Positions 1 through 5,928 of a stretch of 10,954 nucleotides of DNA are shown here, one piece after another (the first letter of the stretch is position 1; each line of letters begins with the position of its first letter). The DNA comes from Actinomycetes bacterium (GTDB taxonomy: Bacteria > Actinomycetota > Thermoleophilia > Solirubrobacterales > Solirubrobacteraceae), in the NCBI GenBank assembly GCA_023405705.1, contig JAEXXR010000584.1, positions 1 to 10,954 of the forward strand, in the 5' to 3' direction. The translations under genes and the position numbers were made by a program. The notes under the pieces are model-generated. The model saw nothing but the letters and a program-made list of their open reading frames with translations, was not told the origin of the DNA and did no database searches.

Positions 1-478
1 GGCGGCGCCCTTCGGCGCGCAGCTCTTGCGCCCGCTCCAGCGATGTCTCCTCGGCGTCCTGGTCGCCGTCGAGCAGCGTGACGCGCGCGCCGAGCAGCCC
101 GTCGAGCAGCACGTTGCCCGTCTGCTCGTACGCGGCCGGGCGACCGGGCACGCGGCGGTTGAGGAACAGCTCGCAGGCGAGCCCGGCACGGGCGCTGGCG
201 GCCGCCGTCAGGCGCGCGTGGTTGGACTGCACGGCGCCCGCCGTGAGGATCGTGTCGGCCCCCTCCGCGCGCGCGGCGCCGAGCAGGTGCTCGAGCTTGC
301 GCACCTTGTTGCCGCCGCCGGCCAGCCCCGTGCAGTCCTCGCGCTTGACCCACAGCCGCGGCCCGCCGGCTGGCGCCAGCCGCACGAGCGGCTCCAGCGG
401 CGTCGGCGCCGCGCAGAGCGTCAGGCGCGGGCCGAACGCGAGTTCCGCCAGGTCGCCGGTGGTACTGGTCTCGGTCAC
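1..478 (-). CDS. D-cysteine desulfhydrase / ACC deaminase family PLP enzyme (C-terminus cut by window edge)
   Basis: This is a fold-type II PLP enzyme, and 159 codons are visible of a family usually about 320-340 residues long. The N-terminal half shows VKRED at 44-48, then GGGNKVRKLE at 54-63, where K58 is the expected Schiff-base lysine. AGAVQSNHAR follows at 80-89; the QSNH segment sits where the family binds substrate and cofactor. QSNH followed by R fits D-cysteine desulfhydrase (D-Cys to pyruvate, H2S and ammonia) better than classical ACC deaminase. The residues that separate the family members, including L-cysteate sulfo-lyase, lie beyond the window. The GTG start at 478 is preceded by GGAG with 6 nt spacing, and an in-frame TGA at 491-493 blocks any longer start. 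It lies 32 bp after the HTH_42 gene and is probably the fourth gene of that operon. The family is secure; the substrate is inferred. Confidence 0.87.
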   Translation of the reverse strand, partial: MTETSTTGDLAELAFGPRLTLCAAPTPLEPLVRLAPAGGPRLWVKREDCTGLAGGGNKVRKLEHLLGAARAEGADTILTAGAVQSNHARLTAAASARAGLACELFLNRRVPGRPAAYEQTGNVLLDGLLGARVTLLDGDQDAEETSLERAQELRAEGRR

Positions 479-510
479 GCGATGCTCCGTTCAATCGATC
501 GTCATGTTGG

Positions 511-1671
511 TCATGCCTCCCAGCGCAGCCTCAGCGGGCGCTCGTGGAAGGCGGCCAGGCGGGCGGCCTCGGCCTCGACGCCGGCGCGCGCCCAGCGCGG
601 CAGGCGGCCGAACGGCTCGATCTCGACGCACAGCTCGCGTGCGCCGCGCACGTGACGCCACACGCCGGCGACACGGCCGTCGACCGCCAGCACCGGCGAG
701 ATCCAGCCCTGCGGGCGATAGACCTGGGCGCGTCGCGACGGCACCAGCAGCGCGTCGACTCCGCGCGGCGCGGCGACCGTCCACTGGTCGAAGCCGGGCA
801 GCAGCACGACCGCCCGCATCGGCGCGGCGACTTCGGCCTCCGCCAGATCCGCCGCAAGCATCCAGCGCTGCTCGCCGTCGACCTCGACGGCGAGCAGCTC
901 GTCGCCGAGGGACGCCAGCATCCGCCGCGCCGTCGTCGTCCCGGATCCCCACCAGCGCGCGAAGTCCTCGATCGTCGCGGGCGCGTTGACGCGCAGGAAC
1001 CGGCGCGCGATCGCCGGGATCGCGATCTCGGGATCGACCGGCTCCAGCGCACCGAGCCAGGTGCGCGGCGCGGTGAAGCGGACCTTTTGGCCGCCGTCGG
1101 GCGCTCCGGGCGCGAAGCAGAGCCGGCCATGCAGCGAAGCCGGCTTGAGGTGCAGCCCCCAGCTGCCCAGCACGCGCTCCCCCAGCTCGGCGGATCCGCT
1201 CAGGCGCTCGACCTCACGTGCGAGCTGCTCGCGCGTCAGCAGCCTGTCCGTCAGCGCGCGCCCGACGGTCTCGACCAGCTCGGCGAACTGATCGCGCCCG
1301 ATCTCGCCGTAGCGCTCGTGGCCGGAGAGCGCCGCCAGCCAGAGGCCGAGCTCGCGCGCCGGGAGCAGATGCAGCGTCCCGCGCATCGCCCACAGCTTCA
1401 CGAGCGAGCGCTCCTGCCACAGTGCGTCGCGCACGACGCCGGAGTCGAGACCGTCGAGGCGGGCCCACAGCGTCAGCTCCGCGCACGACAGCACCTGGGC
1501 ATGCACGCCGGCGATGCGCTCGACGACGTCCAGCAGCTCGCCGGGCGGCCGCCGTCCGGCGAGCCGATGGCGCCGCATCCGCCACAGGAGCGCCTGCTCC
1601 CAGGGCAGGCGCGCGGACGCGGCCACGGGCGCGGGTGGCGCCTGTCCTCCGTGGCCGCGCGCCGCGATCAT
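511..1671 (-). CDS. HTH_42 winged-helix protein, AlkZ/YcaQ-like DNA glycosylase family
   Basis: This 386-residue protein fits the HTH_42 (winged helix DNA-binding domain) family. Characterised members, AlkZ and YcaQ, are DNA glycosylases that remove bulky alkylated bases or unhook interstrand crosslinks. Family landmarks include LPWEQALLWRMRRHRL near 22-37, RIAGVHAQ at 52-59 followed by ELTLWAR, LVKLWAMRGTLHLLPARE, the segment with PATIEDFARWW, and VLLPGFDQW near the C-terminal third. The characterised enzymes have a catalytic Q-x-Q or Q-x-D motif at this point; here it reads H57-A-Q59, so activity is plausible but not assured. The ATG at 1671 overlaps the stop of the upstream oxidoreductase as ATGA, and no good Shine-Dalgarno is nearby, which points to translational coupling. 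A DNA-repair-type protein is an odd partner for a metabolic operon. Glycosylase activity, as opposed to simple DNA binding, is inferred. Confidence 0.88.
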   Translation of the reverse strand: MIAARGHGGQAPPAPVAASARLPWEQALLWRMRRHRLAGRRPPGELLDVVERIAGVHAQVLSCAELTLWARLDGLDSGVVRDALWQERSLVKLWAMRGTLHLLPARELGLWLAALSGHERYGEIGRDQFAELVETVGRALTDRLLTREQLAREVERLSGSAELGERVLGSWGLHLKPASLHGRLCFAPGAPDGGQKVRFTAPRTWLGALEPVDPEIAIPAIARRFLRVNAPATIEDFARWWGSGTTTARRMLASLGDELLAVEVDGEQRWMLAADLAEAEVAAPMRAVVLLPGFDQWTVAAPRGVDALLVPSRRAQVYRPQGWISPVLAVDGRVAGVWRHVRGARELCVEIEPFGRLPRWARAGVEAEAARLAAFHERPLRLRWEA

Positions 1672-2750
1672 GACGTGACGGTCGTCCACGCTCCAGAATC
1701 GGAGCTGCGCACGAGCGCGTCGAGGATCCGCACGCCACGCACCCCGTCCTCGAACGTCGGATACGTCACGTCCGCCCCGCCTTCGATCGCTCCGTAGACC
1801 GTCCCCAGCAGGTCGCGGAAGGCGTCGAGGTAGCCGGCGACGTGGCCGGCCGGCATCTGCAGCGTCCCGGGCGTACGGACACCGTCCTCCTCCTTCTGGC
1901 GCATCGCGCGGGCGGCGGGCTCGCCGAGCCTCCCGAGCCACAGCTTGTCGGGATCCTCCTGCTCCCACCAGTGGCTCGCCTCGGTTCCGATCAGCTCGAG
2001 CTGGATCGTGTTCGAGTGCCCGGGCGCGGCGCCCGAGATCGCCCCCACGGCCGTCGCGCCGCCATCCAGGCGCAGCATGATCGCCGCGCTGTCCTCGCCC
2101 ACGCCGCCGCCGGGGCGGACCGCCTGGCGCGAGCAGACGACCTCCGTCACGCGCTGGCCGGTGACGTGCTCGACCATGTCCCACCAGTGCACGCCGACGT
2201 CGGCGAGGCTGAGCGCCTCACCGCGACGCGCCGGGTCCAGCAGCCAGGCGCCGGCATCGTCGATCGTGAGGATCTCGTCGAGCAGGTAGCAGCCGCGCAC
2301 GAGGTGCACGCGGCCCAGCCGCCGGGCCGCGACGGCCACGCGCATCGCCTGCACCGCCGGGTAGTGGCGGTAGTTGTAGGCGACCGCGTGGACCAGCCCG
2401 GCCCTCTGCGCCTCGGCCAGCAGCACCTCGGCCTCGGCGACCGTCGGCGCGAGCGGTTTCTCGCAGACGACGTGCTTGCCCGCGGTCAGCGCCAGCCGCA
2501 CCTGCTCGGCGTGCAGCGCGTTGGGCGTGCAGACGTGGACGACGTCGACCTCGTCGAGCGACACCAGCTCGGCGGCGCTCGCACAGCCGCGCGCGACGAG
2601 CAGCTCGTCGGCGAGCGTCTTCGCACGTGCGGCGCTGGAGGCCGAGACCGCGACGACGTCGACGCCGATGCGGCGCAGTCCGTCGATGTGGACGCGGCCG
2701 ATGCCGCCGGCGCCGATGACGCCAGCGCGCGGCCGTTGGGACGGGCTCAT
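1668..2750 (-). CDS. Gfo/Idh/MocA family NAD(P)-dependent oxidoreductase
   Basis: This 360-residue cytosolic dehydrogenase belongs to the Gfo/Idh/MocA family, which oxidises or reduces hydroxyls on sugars, inositols and related cyclic polyols. A Rossmann motif, GVIGAGGIGRVH, lies at 10-21. VHVCTPNALH is at 71-80, and CEKPL at 96-100 has K98 as the family catalytic lysine. DVGVHWWD is at 184-191, where H188 and D184 match the usual D-x-x-x-H pair. The C-terminal beta-sheet domain runs to the end, so the length is normal. The ATG at 2750 has GAGG at 2758-2761, 7 nt upstream. A strong hairpin lies immediately 5' of that site and overlaps the stop of the upstream aminotransferase. An aminotransferase next to a Gfo/Idh enzyme recalls cyclitol and amino-sugar pathways, where oxidation gives the ketone that is then aminated, or the reverse. 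The actual substrate is unknown. Confidence 0.94.
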   Translation of the reverse strand: MSPSQRPRAGVIGAGGIGRVHIDGLRRIGVDVVAVSASSAARAKTLADELLVARGCASAAELVSLDEVDVVHVCTPNALHAEQVRLALTAGKHVVCEKPLAPTVAEAEVLLAEAQRAGLVHAVAYNYRHYPAVQAMRVAVAARRLGRVHLVRGCYLLDEILTIDDAGAWLLDPARRGEALSLADVGVHWWDMVEHVTGQRVTEVVCSRQAVRPGGGVGEDSAAIMLRLDGGATAVGAISGAAPGHSNTIQLELIGTEASHWWEQEDPDKLWLGRLGEPAARAMRQKEEDGVRTPGTLQMPAGHVAGYLDAFRDLLGTVYGAIEGGADVTYPTFEDGVRGVRILDALVRSSDSGAWTTVTS

Positions 2751-2762
2751 CACAGGTCCTCG

Positions 2763-2786
2763 CACCGCCCTCAGCAGAGGGCGGTG
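2763..2786 (-). other. Intercistronic hairpin across the aminotransferase stop
   Basis: CACCGCCCTC and GAGGGCGGTG form a perfect 10-bp, mostly G/C stem around a 4-nt loop. The aminotransferase TGA (2771-2773) is at the loop edge, so the last codons form the 5' arm. The stem ends one base before GAGG (2758-2761), the ribosome site of the oxidoreductase. No T-run follows on the minus strand, so an ordinary intrinsic terminator is unlikely. An mRNA-stabilising or expression-tuning element is more plausible, but this is inferred from structure only. Confidence 0.6.
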
Positions 2787-4087
2787 ATGACCTTCGTCAG
2801 GGCCTGGCCGGTCTCGGTCGCGTCGTCCTGCGTCATCTGCGGCGGGATGTTGACGAGCACGGCGCGAGACAGCAGCTCGAGCGAGCGCGGGCACATGTCG
2901 ACCGAGTACTCGATGTCGCGCTGGGCCATGCTGAACGGGTAGCCCTGGCGGTTCCACGTGCGCTTGGCGAGGATGTCTCTCCACCACGCGTAGACGTGCC
3001 AGTCGTGCTCGTCCTCGCGGTAGAGCACCTTGCCCTCGACGCCCTCGGCGGTCAGTGCCTCGGCGACCGAGACCGCGAGCTGCGGCGTCTCGGTGAAGAA
3101 GACCAGCTGGGTGCCGGCCTCCATCGGGTCGATGACGCGGCGCAGCTCGACGCGGCCGGTGTCGGCGACGACGTCCGCGAGCTGCTGCTTGTACGCACGC
3201 ATCCTGTCGAGCAGTCCGTCGAGCCGGTCGAGCTGCACGCGGCCGATCGCCGAGACCATCTCGGTCACGCGGAAGTTCATCCCGGGGAAGGCGGTGAACG
3301 AGTCGCGCACCGACGGGTCGGGATCCTGCCACGCGGCGCCGCGCCACTCGGCGGCAGAGTCGTGGAAGCACTTGGCGCGGAAGATCGTCTCGGCGTCGTC
3401 GGTGACGAGCACGCCGCCCTCGCCGGTCGTGATGATCTTGTGCATCTGGAGGCTGAAGCAGCCGACGTCGCCGATCGAGCCGAGCGCGCGGCCCTTGTAG
3501 CCGGCGCCGCCGGCCTGTGCGACGTCCTCGATCACGCGCAGGTCGTGCTCTCTGGCGATCTCCATGATCGCGTCCATGTCGGTCGCCATGCCGCGCATGT
3601 GCACGGGCATGATCGCTCTCGTGTAGGGCGTGATCCTCTCGCGCACGGAGGCCGGGTCCAGCGTGAGGCTGTCGTCCACCTCCGCCACGATCGGGATCGC
3701 GCCAACGCCGAGAACGGCGGACGGGCTCGCGATGAACGTGTACGCCGGGACGATGACCTCGTCGCCCGGGCCGACGCCGAGCGCTGCCAGGCCAGTGATG
3801 AGCGAGGCGGTGCAGGAGGTCATCGCGAGCGCGTACTCGCTGCCGACGCGCCTGGCGATCGCCTTCTCGAGCTCCTCCGCCTGCGAGGTGCCGGGATCGT
3901 CGGGATCGTCGGCGCCGTAGAAGCGGATCAGGCGCTTGGATTCGAGTACGCCGCGGACGGCGTCGATCTCGCGTTCGCCGACTTCGAGGCCGCCCGGGAA
4001 CATCGGCGTCTCGGCGCGGGTGCGCGCTCTGGGACCGCCGTTGACGGCGAGCTGCGACACGTCTGTCGTCGTATCTGCGGAAGACAC
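2771..4087 (-). CDS. DegT/DnrJ/EryC1/StrS family PLP-dependent sugar/cyclitol aminotransferase
   Basis: This 438-residue fold-type I aminotransferase belongs to the family that aminates keto-sugars and keto-cyclitols, usually from glutamine or glutamate. GPGDEVIVPAYTFIAS is at 106-121, RAIMPVHMRG at 157-166, and VIEDVAQA at 185-192, where D188 contacts the PLP ring nitrogen. SLQMHKIITTGEGG is at 212-225, with K217 as the predicted Schiff-base lysine. The block before the lysine, SLQMHK, differs from the common SFxxTKN form and resembles the glutamine-dependent, StsC-like branch. The GTG start at 4087 is chosen because AAAGGAA at 4094-4100 sits 6 nt upstream. In-frame ATGs further out, for example at 4183, lie inside or upstream of the predicted promoter and would not be transcribed. 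It is the first gene of its operon, behind a LacI-type operator. Whether the pathway is catabolic or biosynthetic cannot be decided from this gene. Confidence 0.93.
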   Translation of the reverse strand: MSSADTTTDVSQLAVNGGPRARTRAETPMFPGGLEVGEREIDAVRGVLESKRLIRFYGADDPDDPGTSQAEELEKAIARRVGSEYALAMTSCTASLITGLAALGVGPGDEVIVPAYTFIASPSAVLGVGAIPIVAEVDDSLTLDPASVRERITPYTRAIMPVHMRGMATDMDAIMEIAREHDLRVIEDVAQAGGAGYKGRALGSIGDVGCFSLQMHKIITTGEGGVLVTDDAETIFRAKCFHDSAAEWRGAAWQDPDPSVRDSFTAFPGMNFRVTEMVSAIGRVQLDRLDGLLDRMRAYKQQLADVVADTGRVELRRVIDPMEAGTQLVFFTETPQLAVSVAEALTAEGVEGKVLYREDEHDWHVYAWWRDILAKRTWNRQGYPFSMAQRDIEYSVDMCPRSLELLSRAVLVNIPPQMTQDDATETGQALTKVITALC

Positions 4088-4089
4088 GT

Positions 4090-4158
4090 CTACTTCCTTT
4101 CGATTGCCCAGCGGTGGTCCGTCTCTACCTCGGGAAGCAGAGTCCTCCGCGCTGACAT
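4090..4158 (-). other. Possible 22-codon upstream ORF in the aminotransferase leader
   Basis: An ATG inside the edge of the operator opens a 22-residue frame (MSARRTLLPEVETDHRWAIE, then RK) that ends at TAG 4090-4092, 2 nt before the aminotransferase GTG. It lies wholly within the predicted leader mRNA. Its ATG would be only about 7 nt from the 5' end, with no Shine-Dalgarno, so translation would have to be leaderless-like. It may be chance; no regulatory codon bias (runs of one amino acid) is seen. Confidence 0.2.
4094..4100 (-). promoter_or_regulatory. Shine-Dalgarno that decides the aminotransferase GTG start
   Basis: AAAGGAA on the minus strand lies 6 nt upstream of the GTG at 4087. It supports that start over the longer in-frame ATG candidates at 4183 and 4204, which precede or overlap the promoter. 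Confidence 0.7.
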
Positions 4159-4169
4159 GGAACGTTCCA
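4158..4169. promoter_or_regulatory. Predicted LacI-family operator, 12-bp perfect palindrome
   Basis: TGGAACGTTCCA is a perfect inverted repeat identical to the core of the operator at 8283-8294. It lies 2 bp past the -10 (3 bp in the other copy) and over the expected transcription start. Outside the core the two sites differ: this one loses symmetry at the next pair, so it may be the weaker site. It may also act as a roadblock to read-through from the importer operon. Confidence 0.75.
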
Positions 4170-4171
4170 AC

Positions 4172-4200
4172 AACATAGTCCATCGACTTCCGGCGTTCAA
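4172..4200 (-). promoter_or_regulatory. Predicted sigma70-type promoter of the aminotransferase operon
   Basis: On the minus strand, TTGAAC (4195-4200) is followed after 17 bp by TATGTT (4172-4177); each agrees with consensus at four of six positions. It begins 15 bp after the PotC-like permease stop. Expected initiation near 4165 leaves a leader of about 78 nt before the GTG at 4087. This rules out the in-frame ATG at 4183 as a start when transcription begins here. Confidence 0.65.
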
Positions 4201-4214
4201 CCACGGCGCCTCCC

Positions 4215-5051
4215 TCAGCCGCTCGAGCGCCGGAAGATGCGACGCAGCAGCGCCGACGTCAGCGTCCCGAGCGTCAGCAACACGATCGTCGCCGCGAGCA
4301 TGAGCGAGACGACGGCGTTGACCGACGGGGTGATGCCCTGACGGATCTGCGTGTAGATGTAGATCGGCAGCGTGTTCTCCGACGGGCCGATCAGGAACAG
4401 CGTGATGATGAACTCGTCGATCGAGAGCACGAACGCAAAGCACATCGCCGCCGCGATCGCCGGCATGATCAGCGGCAGGACCACGTAGCGCAGCCGCCTC
4501 CACGCGCTCGCCCCGAGGTCGCTCGCCGCGCGCTCGAGGTCGCGGTCGAAGCCCTGCAGCTGCGCAGCGACCAGCAGTACCACGAACGGCGTCGTGAAGA
4601 CGCTCTGCCCGATCACGATCGTCGTACGCGAGAGGGGGATCGAGAGAACGCTCGCGAACAGGATCAGCAGCCCGACGCCCAGCAGCAGTCCGGGGATCAT
4701 GATCGGCAGCGTCAGGAAGATGCGGATGCCGCTGCGGAAGCGCAGTCTCGAACGGGCGAGCGGGAAGGCCGCGGCCGTGCCGACCACCGTGCTGACGATC
4801 GACACCTGGATCGCGACCTCGAGCGTCGTCCAGAAGGCTGCCTGGATGCTCGCGTCCGCGAACGCCGCCTCGTACCACCCGGTCGTGAAGCCGGTGAACG
4901 GCAGCGTGCCGTTGCGGTTGGCGTTGAAGCTGAAGATCACGATCAGCGCGATCGGCGCCAGCAGGTAGACGTAGCTCAGCACCGAGTAGCCGCCGAGCAG
5001 CCAGCGGGCGAGCCGGCCGTGACGGGCGACGACGTCAGCCCCGCGTCGCAT
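4215..5051 (-). CDS. ABC transporter permease, PotC-like (spermidine/putrescine import class)
   Basis: This 278-residue inner-membrane permease has about six membrane spans, near residues 20-41, 73-97, 109-132, 145-166, 196-220 and 245-268. The cytoplasmic EAA coupling loop, which contacts the ATPase, is at about 173-192 (ERAASDLGASAWRRL then VVLP). NANRNGTLPFTGFTTGWY between spans 1 and 2 is typical of the PotC/PotI half of polyamine-class importers. The ATG at 5051 has AGAGG 5 nt upstream and lies inside the end of the previous permease gene, a 17-bp overlap that fits translational coupling and equal dosage of the two halves. The stop is only 15 bp before the -35 of the next operon, and I see no clear terminator in between. 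Polyamine is the class name; members also take up opines and other amines, so the ligand is open. Confidence 0.95.
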   Translation of the reverse strand: MRRGADVVARHGRLARWLLGGYSVLSYVYLLAPIALIVIFSFNANRNGTLPFTGFTTGWYEAAFADASIQAAFWTTLEVAIQVSIVSTVVGTAAAFPLARSRLRFRSGIRIFLTLPIMIPGLLLGVGLLILFASVLSIPLSRTTIVIGQSVFTTPFVVLLVAAQLQGFDRDLERAASDLGASAWRRLRYVVLPLIMPAIAAAMCFAFVLSIDEFIITLFLIGPSENTLPIYIYTQIRQGITPSVNAVVSLMLAATIVLLTLGTLTSALLRRIFRRSSG

Positions 5052-5928
5052 CGCTGCCTCTCAGCTCGAGCGAGCGACGGAAGAGCAGCAGCAGCGCGAC
5101 GATCACGATCGTCACGAGCATCGCGGCGGCGGCGCCGCGCGTGTACTCCCCGCCCTGGAAGAAGGTCGCGATCACGTTCCCGTACATCACGCCGTCGGTG
5201 CCGCCGACGATCTGGGGCACGAGGTACTCGCCGAGCACCGGCACGAAGACGAAGATCGCCGCGGTCGTGATGCCCGGCCGGATCTGCGGCAGGAGGATCC
5301 GCCGGATCGCCCCGGCCGGCGAGGCGCCGAGGTCCATCGCCGCCTTCAGCTGGTCCCAGTCGAAGCGGCGCAGCGGCGCGTACAGCGTCAGCACCGCGAA
5401 GGGGAAGTAGAGATAGACGAGCACGACGACGACCGACGGGCGCGTGTACAACAGCGTCAGCGGCTCGTCGATCAGGCCGACCGTTCTCAGGAAGCCGTTG
5501 ACGATCCCGTTCGTGTCGAGGATCGTCACCCACGCGTAGACGCGCAGCAGATAGCTCGAGAGGAACGGCACGACGAGCAGCGCCAGCAGCAGGCGCTGCC
5601 AGCGGTCAGGCACGTAGCGGGCGAGCCAGTAGGCGACCGGGAAGGCGATCACCAGGTCGATCGCCGTGACGATCGCGCCGACCGCGAAGGTCGCGACCAG
5701 CGTACGCAGGTACGACGGCACGCCGAAGATGTAGTCGTAGTTGCCGAAAGACCACGTGCGGACGACCTCGTAGTCGACGACCGTCCAGAGGCTGTAGCAG
5801 ACGATCAGGACCAACGGGACCGCGAAGAAGACGCCGAGCAGGCCGGCCGCGGGCACGAAGCCGCCGTACGCGCCGACGCGGTCGGCGACGCGGCGCGGCA
5901 GCGCGCGAACCGAGTCAGCAGGGCGCAT
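5035..5928 (-). CDS. ABC transporter permease, PotB-like (spermidine/putrescine import class)
   Basis: This 297-residue membrane protein has a first span near 25-47 and further spans near 76-102, 112-135 and 164-184, plus two near the C-terminus. The EAA loop is at about 195-217 (LKAAMDLGASPAGAIRR then ILLPQIRPG). SFGNYDYIF after span 1 and SSYLLRVYAW near 124-133 are characteristic of PotB/PotH permeases. The ATG at 5928 is preferred because the purine-rich GGAGAGGA ends 6 nt upstream; it overlaps the end of the ATPase gene by 14 bp. An upstream in-frame ATG at 5958 would add ten basic residues (MKRRRGERIS) and enlarge the overlap, and it lacks a comparable ribosome site. It should pair with the following PotC-like permease to form the heterodimeric channel. 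Confidence 0.94.
   Translation of the reverse strand: MRPADSVRALPRRVADRVGAYGGFVPAAGLLGVFFAVPLVLIVCYSLWTVVDYEVVRTWSFGNYDYIFGVPSYLRTLVATFAVGAIVTAIDLVIAFPVAYWLARYVPDRWQRLLLALLVVPFLSSYLLRVYAWVTILDTNGIVNGFLRTVGLIDEPLTLLYTRPSVVVVLVYLYFPFAVLTLYAPLRRFDWDQLKAAMDLGASPAGAIRRILLPQIRPGITTAAIFVFVPVLGEYLVPQIVGGTDGVMYGNVIATFFQGGEYTRGAAAAMLVTIVIVALLLLFRRSLELRGSDATRG

Noticed and set aside
491..514. A 7-codon frame (MTNMTID) after the HTH_42 stop, with GGAGG just before it and in frame with the next gene
   Set aside because: The GGAGG is one base from the ATG, too close for normal initiation, and the frame closes at TGA; the downstream gene has its own GGAG and GTG.
3893..3911. A tandem CGGGATCGT repeat
   Set aside because: It is inside the aminotransferase and simply encodes the acidic DDPDDPG stretch.
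4192..4210. A possible GGCG/CGCC hairpin after the PotC-like permease, considered as a terminator
   Set aside because: The stem is only 4 bp with an 11-nt loop and no T-tract, and it overlaps the -35 of the next promoter.
2996..4303. A 435-residue plus-strand open frame
   Set aside because: It is antisense to the aminotransferase, which has clear motifs throughout; the composition is typical of an antisense frame in GC-rich DNA.
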